Origin: Rhizobium sp. 32-5/1
Lineage (GTDB): Bacteria; Pseudomonadota; Alphaproteobacteria; Rhizobiales; Rhizobiaceae
DNA length: 64,000 bases
Direction of reading: 5' to 3'
Assembly: GCF_029537235.1 (NCBI RefSeq)
Contig: NZ_CP120638.1
Location: 1,302,001-1,366,000, forward strand
Positions 35,449-45,228 of this stretch are shown here, piece by piece; positions within the stretch are counted from its first letter, which is position 1; every line of letters starts with the position of its first letter. The translations under genes were made by a program, and so were the position numbers. The notes under the pieces were generated by a model that did no database searches, was not told the DNA's origin, and saw only the letters and a program-made list of their open reading frames with translations.

Positions 35449-35700
35449 ATGACAGTCCAGACCCCAATCAAGACCCACGTCAAGGAACGTGCCGAGGAAC
35501 AATCGTCGGCCATGACACCGGAACAGCAGGCGATGATCCGCATGGTCGCCAACGACCTGCACCGCCTCAATCAGGCCGTCATGAAGGCAGTCGATGCCGG
35601 CGTCTCCGTCGAACTCGTCCGTTCCGCCCGGCATCACGGCGGCGAAGGCAACTGGGGCGATCTGCTGATCCCCGTCATCGTCACACAGGGCCGCGGCTGA
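35449..35700 (+). CDS. Small conserved-looking protein downstream of aceA, 83 aa
   Basis: An 83-aa soluble protein with a good ribosome site (AGAGGAG, nine bases upstream). It holds a helical stretch TPEQQAMIRMVANDLHRLNQAVMKAVDAGVSVELVRSARHH and ends in GNWGDLLIPVIVTQ. No family recognised. It shares the aceA transcript direction and is followed by a strong terminator, so it is probably the last gene of an aceA operon and may act in C2 metabolism. Confidence 0.75.
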   Translation: MTVQTPIKTHVKERAEEQSSAMTPEQQAMIRMVANDLHRLNQAVMKAVDAGVSVELVRSARHHGGEGNWGDLLIPVIVTQGRG

Positions 35701-35723
35701 GGGAAGAGCAGCCGCGTGTCTGA

Positions 35724-35755
35724 AAACCCGGCGGATCGACGTCCGCCGGGTTTTG
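35724..35755 (+). terminator. Intrinsic terminator of the aceA operon
   Basis: AACCCGGCGGA and TCCGCCGGGTT form an 11-bp stem around six bases and end in TTTT, 25 bases after the small gene. Confidence 0.9.
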
Positions 35756-35870
35756 CATGTTTATACCGCCAAGCATGAAATCGCGTCGGCCTTTGCGGTA
35801 CAGCCTCCCTGGACATCGTCGCCTTGGACGCAGACAGTATCGTCGTCATCTCGTAACAGGCCGCGGGCGA

Positions 35871-36746
35871 TCACACCGTCCGGCTCGGCCGCTTCCCAGC
35901 AATGAGGTCGGCGTGACTTTTCAGAAGACGAAACAGCCGCTCAGAAACCGTGCGAATGTCGCGGCGGTGCCGATCCTCGCTGTTGGTGACGATCCACTGT
36001 GGGTGGCGCAAGGACTTGACCTCGTCGCCGCCCCGCTCCAACCCCGGATCGAGATCGCCGACGAAACAGGGTAAAATCGCTTGCCCGGCGCCGCCCCGCG
36101 CCAGATCGAGCAAAGACCGCGGGCGGCTGACGATCACGGCAATGGAAGAACCGGCATTCTCATGCGGCCACCGCAGATAGGGCGAGATCGCATCCTCTTC
36201 CGATACGGCAAGCCAGGAGAGCGATGAGCCATCCGGTGCATTGCGCTGCCGATAGGCAGCGTAGGCGACCTCGCCGGCACTGCGACGCGTAAGATTCGGC
36301 TCGTCCGGCGCGACCGCCCGGATGCCGATGTCATGCTCGCGGTGCGTCAGCGTTGCCCGGCGCTCCGACACTGACATATCGAGCCGGAAACTGTCCCTGT
36401 CGCTGCGGATCGCCTGGATATTCTCGCAGATCAGCCAGGTCCCCCAGGTGCCTGCCATCAGGCGCACCACAGAAGAACCCTGCGCCTGCTCGCGCCAGCC
36501 ATCGACCTTGCGGGCAGCCGATTCCATCGCCTGGACCTGCTCGAATAGTCCCTGCCCGTCCGGGGTCAGCCGGTAGCCCGTCTGGCTACGCAGGAAAAGC
36601 TGGTGACCCATGGCCTGCTCGAGATCGAGCACCCGGCGCCCGACCGTGGCTGGGCTCAGGCCACTTGCCAGGGCGGCACCGGTGAGCCCGCCCTGGCGGG
36701 CAACGAGCAAGAATATCTGATAGGAATCCCAGGTTATGTTTTTCAT
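35871..36746 (-). CDS. LysR-family transcriptional regulator
   Basis: A 291-aa regulator with an N-terminal winged helix (residues 5-62: WDSYQIFLLVARQGGLTGAALASGLSPATVGRRVLDLEQAMG) and a substrate-binding domain of the type seen in GcvA-like subfamilies (HREHDIGIRAVAPDEPNLTRR). The ATG lies inside a perfect 13-bp inverted repeat and has no clear Shine-Dalgarno sequence, which suggests tight control of its own expression. No metabolic gene is adjacent, so the target is unknown. Confidence 0.85.
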   Translation of the reverse strand: MKNITWDSYQIFLLVARQGGLTGAALASGLSPATVGRRVLDLEQAMGHQLFLRSQTGYRLTPDGQGLFEQVQAMESAARKVDGWREQAQGSSVVRLMAGTWGTWLICENIQAIRSDRDSFRLDMSVSERRATLTHREHDIGIRAVAPDEPNLTRRSAGEVAYAAYRQRNAPDGSSLSWLAVSEEDAISPYLRWPHENAGSSIAVIVSRPRSLLDLARGGAGQAILPCFVGDLDPGLERGGDEVKSLRHPQWIVTNSEDRHRRDIRTVSERLFRLLKSHADLIAGKRPSRTV

Positions 36747-36762
36747 GGTTGAAAAACATAAC
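36733..36762. promoter_or_regulatory. Perfect inverted repeat across the LysR start codon
   Basis: GTTATGTTTTTCA (36733-36745) and TGAAAAACATAAC (36750-36762) are perfect 13-bp arms separated by four bases. The LysR ATG (36746-36744) is at the loop edge. It could be an autoregulatory operator, an mRNA hairpin hiding the start, or both. Confidence 0.75.
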
Positions 36763-36912
36763 TCACTTTTTTCATTTATAAATCAAATTTTGATCGATAG
36801 GGTCACTGGGTAGAACGAGCGCGGCCAGAGGATGTCGCCTCCCCCGAAACATCCGGAAATGCACGCTGGACGATGTCTCGGCGCGGCTTTCCGTTGCCTA
36901 TGGAGATACGTG

Positions 36913-37065
36913 ATGCACGATATGCTGGGAATGATCCTGTACATCGAGATGTTGCAGAAGGACAATCGTCGGCAACATGAGTTCGAATATCTGCAGCGTC
37001 GAGTGACGCTCAGGGAAAGGCTCGTTGCGGGTCTGCGCCGGATCCGGACACGCCTTCCCACCTGA
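36913..37065 (+). CDS. Possible 50-aa basic small protein
   Basis: Starts at ATG 36913 with GGAG eleven bases upstream. It has a short hydrophobic N-terminus (MHDMLGMILYIEML) and an Arg-rich C-terminal part (LQRRVTLRERLVAGLRRIRTRL). A terminator hairpin follows after 18 bases. No family recognised; may be a chance frame. Confidence 0.4.
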   Translation: MHDMLGMILYIEMLQKDNRRQHEFEYLQRRVTLRERLVAGLRRIRTRLPT

Positions 37066-37083
37066 GCTGTATGCCGAGGCGCG

Positions 37084-37114
37084 AACGGCCCGGATTGCTC
37101 CGGGCCGTTTCAAT
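37084..37114. terminator. Hairpin terminator between the small ORF and the chemoreceptor
   Basis: AACGGCCCGGA and TCCGGGCCGTT pair around four bases, followed by TTCAATT on the plus strand. It lies between converging genes and may serve both, most clearly the plus strand. Confidence 0.65.
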
Positions 37115-37137
37115 TCCAGTCGATCCCTGTGTCCGGA

Positions 37138-38979
37138 TCAGGCAGCCCGGCCCCGCTGCGGCGCTGAGGTCGCCGCATTCAGGCGGAATTGCTCGACCAG
37201 CATCATCAGCGTATCGGCCTCATTGGCGAGCTGGCGGCTGGCCTGCGTTGTCTCTTCCACCATCGCGGCATTCTGCTGAGTCATCTGGTCCATCTGGTTC
37301 ACGGAGCCGTTGACCTCGGAAAGTGCCGCCGACTGATCGCTGCTGGCGGTTGCAATCATTTCGACATGCTGGCTGATCGCGACGATCTGGGTGCTGATCG
37401 AGGCCAAGACCGCGCCGGTTTCCTGCACGAGCCGCGAACCGGTGCTGACCTCGCTGGTCGATTTGTTGATCAGTTCCTTGATTTCGCGTGCGGCACCCGC
37501 CGAACGCTGCGCCAGTTCGCGCACTTCCTGAGCGACGACGGCAAAGCCCTTGCCCGCATCGCCGGCCCGTGCGGCTTCGATGCCGGCGTTCAGGGCGAGC
37601 AGGTTCGTCTGGAAAGCGATTTCATCGATGACTTCGATGATCTGTTCGATCTGATGGGACGCATCTTCGATACGCCCCATCGCGGCAATCGCGTTGGATA
37701 CGACGGTGGCTGAACTGTCGGCACTCTTCTTGGTTTCGGCAACGGCGCGGTTGGTCTCATGGGCTCGGCCGGCCGACGATTTTACGGTGACGGTGATTTC
37801 CTCCACCGCAGCGGCGGTCTCTTCGAGAGAGGCGGCCTGTGCTTCGGTGCGCTTCGACAGGGCATCGGCGGAAGACCGCATCTGCGTGCCGTTGCGCTGG
37901 ATCGCCATTGCATTGTCGCGAATGTTTCCAAGCGTATCCTGAAGGCGCACGATAGATCCGTTGAAATCGATACGCAACTGCTCGAGACGGCCGGTAAACG
38001 GCGTTTCGATCTGGCGCGAAAGGTCACCCTGCGACAGGCGCCCGAGACCGGCAGCCAGTTCGCTGACGGCGAAATCGATCTGGCGGTCGAGATCCTTCTT
38101 TTCCGCGTCGCGGTGCGCACGTTCGGCGTCCGTTTCCAGGCGGCGGTTTTCGCTTTCACTTTCCATCTGGCGCTTGGCCAGCGCGTTTTCCCGGAAGACG
38201 GCAAGCGCGCGAGCAATGCCGCCGAACTCGTTCTGCTTTTCGAGATAGGGAACATCGACGTCGAGATTACCGGCGGAAATGCTCTGCACGGAGCCGGTCA
38301 GCTTGCTCAGCGGGCTGATCGACGCGCGGATGGCGACATAGGCCAAGCCACCGAACAACAGCATGACTCCGACGCCAATCGCCAGGATCAGATACTGCAG
38401 ATCCGTGATCTTCTGGAAATAGACTTCGGTCGGAATACCGATGAAGAGCATGCCGACATTGGCGCCCGCCGCATTCTTGACCGGGAAATAACCCGTGATG
38501 AAATCACGGCCGAACAGGACGGCCGGGCCGTAATAGGCCTCGCCGCGGGCAAGATGGGCGTGTGCTGGATGTTCAGGTGCGAGTTTCGTGCCGACGGCGC
38601 GTTCACCGTTTTCCTTTTTCACATTGGTGGACATGCGCACGTAGTCGTTGCCCTGTTTCTCGAATATGGTCGCAACGCCGCCGATGGTTTCGGCCGTGCG
38701 ATCCACGAGATCATGATCCGGCAGGGCTGCCATCTTTTCTTCGGTAACAGAGGCGAGGGTTCCGTCCTTCACCTGGATCGACGCATCACCAACCTTCATC
38801 CCGTAAAGGACGGCCAGGGCACGGCTGGCGTCCCGCGCATCGGTCGTCGCATCCTGCATCACGGTTGAGCGAAGATTATAATGCATGACGCCGGCAATTG
38901 TCGCGATGCTGAGAAATATCAATCGGAGCGTAATGGCGACATTCTGGTAAACGATCGACGACTTGAAGAGGCGGAACAT
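37138..38979 (-). CDS. Methyl-accepting chemotaxis protein with periplasmic Cache domain
   Basis: A 613-aa chemoreceptor. Membrane helix 1 is at about residues 12-34, helix 2 at about 193-216 ([24 protein letters not shown]). The periplasmic part between ([22 protein letters not shown], then [26 protein letters not shown]) resembles a single Cache domain. A HAMP region and a full signalling domain follow, with the conserved tip [31 protein letters not shown]. No C-terminal CheR/CheB tether pentapeptide is seen. The ligand is unknown. It is a close paralogue, in the signalling domain, of the receptor encoded next to it. Confidence 0.93.
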   Translation of the reverse strand: MFRLFKSSIVYQNVAITLRLIFLSIATIAGVMHYNLRSTVMQDATTDARDASRALAVLYGMKVGDASIQVKDGTLASVTEEKMAALPDHDLVDRTAETIGGVATIFEKQGNDYVRMSTNVKKENGERAVGTKLAPEHPAHAHLARGEAYYGPAVLFGRDFITGYFPVKNAAGANVGMLFIGIPTEVYFQKITDLQYLILAIGVGVMLLFGGLAYVAIRASISPLSKLTGSVQSISAGNLDVDVPYLEKQNEFGGIARALAVFRENALAKRQMESESENRRLETDAERAHRDAEKKDLDRQIDFAVSELAAGLGRLSQGDLSRQIETPFTGRLEQLRIDFNGSIVRLQDTLGNIRDNAMAIQRNGTQMRSSADALSKRTEAQAASLEETAAAVEEITVTVKSSAGRAHETNRAVAETKKSADSSATVVSNAIAAMGRIEDASHQIEQIIEVIDEIAFQTNLLALNAGIEAARAGDAGKGFAVVAQEVRELAQRSAGAAREIKELINKSTSEVSTGSRLVQETGAVLASISTQIVAISQHVEMIATASSDQSAALSEVNGSVNQMDQMTQQNAAMVEETTQASRQLANEADTLMMLVEQFRLNAATSAPQRGRAA

Positions 38980-39118
38980 GCGTTGACCCTTTGTCCAAAA
39001 CTTAAAATTTGAAATGACTTTGAAATAGAAGTCTTTAAAAAGCCTTATTCAAATAGGGTCTTTTCTTCCCCTATAAGTTGTCCCGAATTCTGCCGTTTTC
39101 AACATCCGCTCAAACAAC

Positions 39119-39142
39119 AATACCCGGCTGTGGCCGGGTATT
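39119..39142 (-). terminator. Intrinsic terminator of the second chemoreceptor gene
   Basis: AATACCCGGC and GCCGGGTATT pair around a four-base loop, then GTTGTTTG follows on the minus strand, shortly after the stop at 39166. Confidence 0.75.
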
Positions 39143-39165
39143 GGCTTGTGATTTTGTGCTTGAGT

Positions 39166-41693
39166 TCAGGCTGCGCGATAGCTTCGGCTGGCCGGCACAT
39201 CGGCTTCCAACCGGAACTGCTCGACCAGCATCATCAGCGTATCGGCCTGATTGGCGAGTTGACGGCTGGCGGCCGTTGCCTCGTCTACCATGATGGCGTT
39301 TTGCTGGGTCATCTGATCCATCTGGTTGACCGAACCATTGACCTCGTGCAGCGCTGCGGCCTGGTCGCGGCTGGCGGTTGCGATCATGTCCACATGGTTG
39401 CTCACGGATACGATCTGCTGGCTGATCGAGGCCAGCACCGCTCCAGTCTCCTGAACAAGGTGGGAGCCGGAATTCACTTCCTGCGTCGATTTGTTGATGA
39501 GATCCTTAATTTCGCGGGCTGCACCTGCCGAACGCTGTGCAAGTTCACGAACCTCCTGAGCGACGACGGCAAAGCCCTTGCCCGCATCGCCGGCCCGGGC
39601 CGCTTCGATACCGGCGTTGAGCGCCAGAAGATTGGTCTGGAAGGCGATCTCGTCGATGACCTCGATGATCTGCTCGATCTGTCTTGAAGCATCCTCGATA
39701 CGGCCCATCGCCGAAATGGCATTGCTGACGACCACGGCAGAGCTGTCGGCGCTTTTCTTGGTCTGCGAAACCGCGAGGTTGGCTTCATGGGCGCGATCGG
39801 CAGAAGAGCGGACCGTGACCGTAATTTCATCGACGGCGGCCGCGGTTTCCTCAAGCGAAGCGGCCTGAGCTTCCGTACGCTTGGAAAGCTGGTCGGCCGA
39901 CCCATGCAGATCATTGCCGCTGCGCTGGATTGCCAGCGCATTGTTGCGGATCTGGACCAGCGTATCCTGCAGGCGAACCAGCGAGCCGTTGAAGTCCATG
40001 CGCAACTGTTCGAGACGACCACTGAACGGCGTGTCGATCTGGCGCGAGAGGTCGCCCTGGGCCAGGCGACCGAGGCCGGCGGCCAGTTCGTTGACCGCGA
40101 AGTCGATCTGCCGATCGATCTCGCGCTTTTCCGCATCGTTGCGCAGGCGCTCTTCTTCGGCGCGGGCGCGCTGTTCTTCGCTTTCCGACTCGATTCGGAC
40201 CTTCGACAGCGCATTTTCCTTGAAGATGCCCAGCGCGCGCGCCATGTCGCCGATTTCGTCGCGGCGTGCGTCACCCTCAATGTTCGTGTCGAGTGCCCCA
40301 TCGGCGAGGCAGCGCATGGCAGCAGTGATCCGCCCGATCGGGCCTTTCAACGTCAGCACCAGCGCACCGCCGGCGACAAGCGCGATCAGCACGCCGCCGA
40401 TGGTCGCGGCCACTGAAATAGTGTTGGCTTCCTGGCGTTCCGTACCGGCGCTTTGCTTCTGCTCCTCGGCAAAGTCGCTCAGGTGCCCCCAGATCGTATC
40501 GATCGAGGCCGCCGCCGCCGCGAATTCGCGCGCACGATCCTGGCTGATGGTGACGAGCGAGGCACTGTCGGCTTCCATTCTGGCAATCGCTGGCAGCAAG
40601 GTCTCGGTAATCGAGTCGAAGAATGTCAGACCGCTGGCACTGCCTTTCAGGGCCTCCATGTCGCTTTTCACGATCCCGAGCTGGGTAAGGAGCTTGGCGC
40701 GGTTTTCCTCCGTGGTCTTGCCAAGAAAGCCGGCCGCGCTGATCTGGATCGCATAAACGGAATTGACCAACGTGCGGGTCGCACCCAGAACCGCTTCGCT
40801 CCTGATGATCGGTTCATCGAGCTCGCTGAAGGTCTGGCTCGCCTGCAGGGTCTTGGTCCGCGACAGGGTTTGAAGCTGGGTGGTGACACTGCGGAAGCGG
40901 GACACCATCACGGACATCTCGGACGCCATGACGTCAATGGGTCCACCAGCGGCCATACGCGCGTTGATATCGGTCACCGTCTGCGTAATGGTTTTTCCAA
41001 GATTGACGAGGTTTTTGGGAAGGAGCGGTGTCACGATGCGCTGGTTCTTGGCGATGAAGGGCATCTTGTCCTTGTAGGCCTTGATCTTTGCTTCCGGCGT
41101 CCGGCCCATGGAATAAGCAGAAACCAGATCGCCAAAGAACTTGGCGCCGTTCGACAGGCGGTCCGCTTCGCGCAGCATGGTTTTTGCCGAGTTTTCGTCC
41201 TTGCGGACCGAGCGCTGGATCTTCGTGGCCTCCTCGAGGACCTTGATCTGCTCACCCGCCATGAAGTTGAGATTCTTGGTCATGGCTTCGCGCAGGGCCT
41301 GCTCGCCGACATACAACTTCCAGAGACCGTCCATCTTCGTTTCGATGTCGGATGTCTGTGCCGTCGCCTCGGCTAGCTTGCTGGTATCGACGCCCTCGCC
41401 AACGCCGCCCATCGTATTGGCAAGTACCGTTTTCTGCGCGGTCAGGCGGGCATAGACCTCGTCGCGGCTCTTTTCGCTGGTATTCTGCAAAAAGCGTTCA
41501 TGCCGGCATAGACATCCTTGAAGCCGCTCAGCGACTGGAGGACATTGTTGGAAATCTCCATCCGCCCCTGCAAGAGGCCCGACGCATAAAGACCCGTTAT
41601 GCCGACGGCGCAGATGCTGACGACGAACGGAAAGATGAACAGAAGCACCTTGGTCTGAATTTTGAATCGGGCAAGAATCTTGTCGATGAACAT
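39166..41693 (-). CDS. Methyl-accepting chemotaxis protein (one frameshift)
   Basis: An 842-aa chemoreceptor once one T is added to the run at 41489-41493; as given, a 68-residue N-terminal piece from the ATG at 41693 (MFIDKILARFKIQTKVLLFIFPFVVSICAVGITGLYASGLL) is in another frame from the rest. The periplasmic region is long and helical, with no Cache pattern. Helix 2 (TISVAATIGGVLIALVAGGALVLTL) leads into HAMP (GPIGRITAAMRCLADGALDTNIEGDARRDEIGDMARAL) and a signalling domain nearly the same as its neighbour's. An apparent longer start to 41850 is out of frame with the true N-terminus and should be ignored. Confidence 0.88.
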
Positions 41694-42054
41694 GAACGCA
41701 CCTTGGCTCGCAGCCGAGCGCGTCCCCCAACCTTTTAAAAGGTCTCCCTGGACACGGCACGGCTAATGTTATGGCGATACATGCGGAATGGCGCCGCGAG
41801 CCTGCCAGGCAATCATTGCATGATCGTGCGACATTCATGGCGCCAATCACGGCAGACTTCTTTGGAGAGCAATCTTCGGCTGGAAACTTTAATATTTAAA
41901 TAAATGTGATTTAATCGTTTCGCACGGCTGCAAAATTCCATTGGCCGGTGAAACGCGCAGCAACGATCAGTCGCCTCAATATCATTGTCGCACAGGCAGC
42001 GACGGACATACCAAACTGAATAGGCCCGGAGAATCGGAACTGGAGGCGCGTGGC
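41694..42054. other. Intergenic region upstream of the second chemoreceptor
   Basis: About 360 bases with no credible gene. An AT-rich stretch at 41885-41915 probably holds the chemoreceptor promoter. Nothing else recognisable. Confidence 0.5.
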
Positions 42055-42210
42055 TTAGAAGGACCAGATCGATGGCAGGACTGCAAAGGCAGCAACGGCG
42101 CAAAGGGCAATGAGCGTCAGCTTGATGGCGACGATCTTCTGCGCACGACTTTCGTCGGCACGGGTGATTGCGATGGCACGAGCGGTAGCACGACGAGTGT
42201 TCTGGTTCAT
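42055..42210 (-). CDS. Small single-span membrane protein, 51 aa
   Basis: Starts at ATG 42210 with AGGAAG seven bases upstream. The N-terminal half is basic (MNQNTRRATARAIAITRADESRAQKIVAIK) and the rest forms one membrane helix (LTLIALCAVAAFAVLPSIW). This is a typical cytosol-in, small membrane protein design. No family recognised. The ribosome site and composition make it more likely real than chance. Confidence 0.6.
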   Translation of the reverse strand: MNQNTRRATARAIAITRADESRAQKIVAIKLTLIALCAVAAFAVLPSIWSF

Positions 42211-42434
42211 GGCTTCCTGTCCTTCAGACAATGCACAACAATAGACCCGGTTGATCCAGACCGCCAGCCCAGACCATAGTCGAAAGCGCTCAAGCCCAAA
42301 AATAAACAGCAAACAGCTGCCTTTTTGTCGAATCCGCGTTTCCCTACGGCCGCGCACGGTTGCCCCGGCTTAAAGCAGCGTCTCGTATATCCGTTAACAA
42401 CCGCTGAACAGAGGTAGCCGCTGCGCCGATGGCG

Positions 42435-43619
42435 TCACGCAGCCTGCCCGGCCGAGAATCCCGACGACCAGGCCCATTGGAAATTATAGCCTCCGAGCCA
42501 TCCGGTGACATCGACGCATTCGCCGATGAAATAAAGACCCGGAACATCCTTGGCCTGCATGGTGCGAGAATCAAGCGCATGGGTATCGACACCACCCAAC
42601 GTCACTTCTGCTGTGCGGTAACCTTCCGACCCCGCGGGCCGGATCGTCCAATCGCGGATCCCGAGACACAAAGCATCGAGCGCCTTGTCCGAGAGATCGG
42701 CAAGCGCCTTGTTGGCCAGCCCGGCCTTGTCGGCAAAGAATTGCGCCAGCCTCTTGGGCAGATGCTCGGCAAGCGCCGTCTGCGGCGCCTGTCGTCCGTT
42801 GGCCTTGCGCGCGGCCTTCAACGCTGCCAGCAGGTCGATGTCCGGCAAAAGATGCAGGCGGATCTCGCCGCCCTCTCGCCAGAAAGACGACAACTGCAGG
42901 ATGGACGGACCGCTCAAGCCCCGATGGGTGATCAAGAGCGCTTCCCGAAAAGCGACCTTACCACTCTTGGCCTCGGCCTCGACGGCGACGCCAGGCAAAT
43001 CCTTAAGGCTTTCGAGTTGAGCCTGATCGAGCGTTAGCGGCACGAGGCCCGGGCGCGTCTCAACGAGCGGCAGTCCGAATTCCTCCGCCACCCTATAGGC
43101 AAAGCCGGTGGCCCCCATCTTGGGGATCGACTTTCCGCCCGTGGCGATGACCACAGAAGCGCTCTCGATCGGTCCTTCGCTGGTCAGGGTGCGAAAGCCG
43201 GTTGGCGTTCTTTCAACGGACTGGATGGAGACGCCAAGACGCAAGGATGCGCCAGCCGCCCTCATCTCCGTCAACAACATGCGGATGATATCTTTCGCAC
43301 TCTCGTCGCAGAACAATTGCCCAAGTGTCTTTTCATGCCAGGCAATGCCGTGACGCTCGACGAGGTCGATGAAATCGCGGGGCGTGTAGCGGGCAAGAGC
43401 GGATTTGCAGAAATGCGGATTGTCCGACAGGAAATTCTTCGGCGACGCATGGATGTTGGTGAAGTTGCAACGGCCGCCGCCCGAGATGCGAATTTTTTCG
43501 CCAGGCGCCTTGGCATGATCGACGATCACGACGCGTCGTCCGCGTTTGCCTGCTTCGATCGCACACATCATGCCGGCCGCCCCCGCACCGATGATGACAA
43601 CGTCCTGTCTGTCTGCCAA
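42435..43619 (-). CDS. HI0933-family flavoprotein (BaiN/RdsA-like NAD(P)/FAD oxidoreductase)
   Basis: A 394-aa flavoprotein. It has the dinucleotide fold VVIIGAGAAGMMCAIEAGKRGRRVVIVD (residues 7-34) and the family fingerprint KIRISGGGRCNFTNI (about 42-56). The C-terminal FAD contact reads GLYFIGECVDVTGWLGGYNFQWAWSSGFSAG. Members are often called aminoacetone oxidase or BaiN-like, but the substrate is not settled. It is divergent from puuA with about 170 bases between. Confidence 0.88.
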   Translation of the reverse strand: MADRQDVVIIGAGAAGMMCAIEAGKRGRRVVIVDHAKAPGEKIRISGGGRCNFTNIHASPKNFLSDNPHFCKSALARYTPRDFIDLVERHGIAWHEKTLGQLFCDESAKDIIRMLLTEMRAAGASLRLGVSIQSVERTPTGFRTLTSEGPIESASVVIATGGKSIPKMGATGFAYRVAEEFGLPLVETRPGLVPLTLDQAQLESLKDLPGVAVEAEAKSGKVAFREALLITHRGLSGPSILQLSSFWREGGEIRLHLLPDIDLLAALKAARKANGRQAPQTALAEHLPKRLAQFFADKAGLANKALADLSDKALDALCLGIRDWTIRPAGSEGYRTAEVTLGGVDTHALDSRTMQAKDVPGLYFIGECVDVTGWLGGYNFQWAWSSGFSAGQAA

Positions 43620-43791
43620 GATCCGCTTCCTTTTCTCCCTTCCTTCCGCCAGCGGCGGCGAAAGTCAATTCCAACGGCATACCCGCCATGGCAAATACAG
43701 CCTGTACGGGCTTGAAAACACTGGTTTTCACCCTAGCCAATTGGCAAACTCCGGCTATGATGGCCGCATCCGAACCCAAAACCGGTGATTT

Positions 43792-45228
43792 ATGCCTTCA
43801 AAAAGAACCATTGCCCAACAAACAACGAAAACCAGCAAGAGTTCAAAAATACCCGCTGCCCTGCAATCGCCAAGAGGCGTCAAGACCTGGAAGGAAGCCG
43901 CCGACTGGCTGAAGATCCGTGGTATCGAAGATATCGAGTGCATCACGCCGGATATTGCCGGCGTTCCGCGCGGCAAGATGATGCCGTCCTCGAAGTTCAC
44001 GTCGAACACCTCGCTGGCGCTGCCTTCGGCGATCTATCGCCATACGATTTCCGGCGAGTATCCCGAAGAGACGGGCGAATTCCGCTATGACGCCCGCGAC
44101 AGCGACATCAAGCTGGTTCCCGATCTCTCTACCCTTTCCGTCGTTCCCTGGGAAAGCGACCCGACGGCGCAGGTCATCTGCGACATCGCCGGCTCCAAGG
44201 GCGAGGATGTCGCCTATACCCCGCGCAACGTGCTGAAGAACGTGCTCAAGCTCTATACCGCAAAGGGCTGGAAGCCGGTCGTGGCACCGGAGATCGAATT
44301 CTACCTCGTCGCCAAGAACGAGGATCCGGACTATCCGCTGCATCCGCCGAAGGGCCGGTCGGGGCGCGCCATCCAGGGCGGCCAGGGCTATTCTATCGCC
44401 GGCGTCAACGAGTTCGACGAGTTGATCGACGACATCTATCACTTCTCGGAAAAGCAGGGTCTGGAGATCGACACGCTGATCCATGAAGAGGGTCCGGCGC
44501 AGCTTGAAATCAATCTTCGTCACGGCGATCCGATCGAGCTGGCCGATCAGGTCTTCATGTTCAAGCGAACGATCCGCGAAGCAGCGTTGAAACATGGCAT
44601 CTACGCGACCTTCATGGCCAAGCCGATGCAGGCGCAGGCAGGTTCCGCCATGCACATCCATCAGTCGGTGATCGAGATCAATACCGGTCGCAACCTGTTT
44701 TCCAACGCCGACGGCTCCGCCTCGAAGGAATTCTTTTCCTTCATCGGCGGCATGCAGAAATACGTGCCGAAGGCGTTATCAATGATGGCGCCCTATGTGA
44801 ATTCCTATCGTCGCCTGACGCCTGACATGTCGGCGCCGGTCAACAATGCCTGGGGCTACGACAACCGCACAACGGCCTTTCGCGTGCCGGTTTCCGAGCC
44901 GATTGCCCGGCGTGTCGAAAACCGGCTGCCAAGCTCGGATGCCAATCCCTATCTGGCGCTTGCCGCTTCGCTTGGCTGCGGCTATCTCGGCATGGTGCAG
45001 GGCCTCGAGCCATCCGCCCCGGCGGAAGACACGGTGAACGGCGGCACGATCGACCTGCCGCGGGGACTTTTGGAGGCGATTTCGCTTCTGGAATCCGAAC
45101 CGGCCTTCCACGATATCTTCAGCGCCGAGTTCATCGCCATCTATGGCGGCGTCAAGCGCGGGGAATTCGAAACCTTCATGCAGGTGATCAGTCCCTGGGA
45201 ACGGGAATACCTGCTTCTCAATGTCTGA
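43792..45228 (+). CDS. puuA: Gamma-glutamylputrescine synthetase (glutamine synthetase family)
   Basis: A 478-aa glutamine-synthetase-fold enzyme of the PuuA type, joining glutamate to putrescine with ATP. The N-terminal beta-grasp part has the PuuA-like DIECITPDIAGVPRGKMMPSSKF. The catalytic domain has VAPEIEFYLVAKNEDPDYPL, EEGPAQLEINLRHGDPIELAD and the metal/ATP segment FMAKPMQAQAGSAMHIHQSV. It overlaps or abuts the next gene, an FAD oxidase of the PuuB type, which supports putrescine rather than ammonia as substrate. The assignment between PuuA and related GlnA-like enzymes (e.g. GlnT) is by context. Confidence 0.82.
   Translation: MPSKRTIAQQTTKTSKSSKIPAALQSPRGVKTWKEAADWLKIRGIEDIECITPDIAGVPRGKMMPSSKFTSNTSLALPSAIYRHTISGEYPEETGEFRYDARDSDIKLVPDLSTLSVVPWESDPTAQVICDIAGSKGEDVAYTPRNVLKNVLKLYTAKGWKPVVAPEIEFYLVAKNEDPDYPLHPPKGRSGRAIQGGQGYSIAGVNEFDELIDDIYHFSEKQGLEIDTLIHEEGPAQLEINLRHGDPIELADQVFMFKRTIREAALKHGIYATFMAKPMQAQAGSAMHIHQSVIEINTGRNLFSNADGSASKEFFSFIGGMQKYVPKALSMMAPYVNSYRRLTPDMSAPVNNAWGYDNRTTAFRVPVSEPIARRVENRLPSSDANPYLALAASLGCGYLGMVQGLEPSAPAEDTVNGGTIDLPRGLLEAISLLESEPAFHDIFSAEFIAIYGGVKRGEFETFMQVISPWEREYLLLNV

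Noticed and set aside
39166..41850. Longer start for the second chemoreceptor at 41850
   Set aside because: That extension is the wrong frame over the N-terminal helix; the true N-terminus begins at 41693 in the neighbouring frame.
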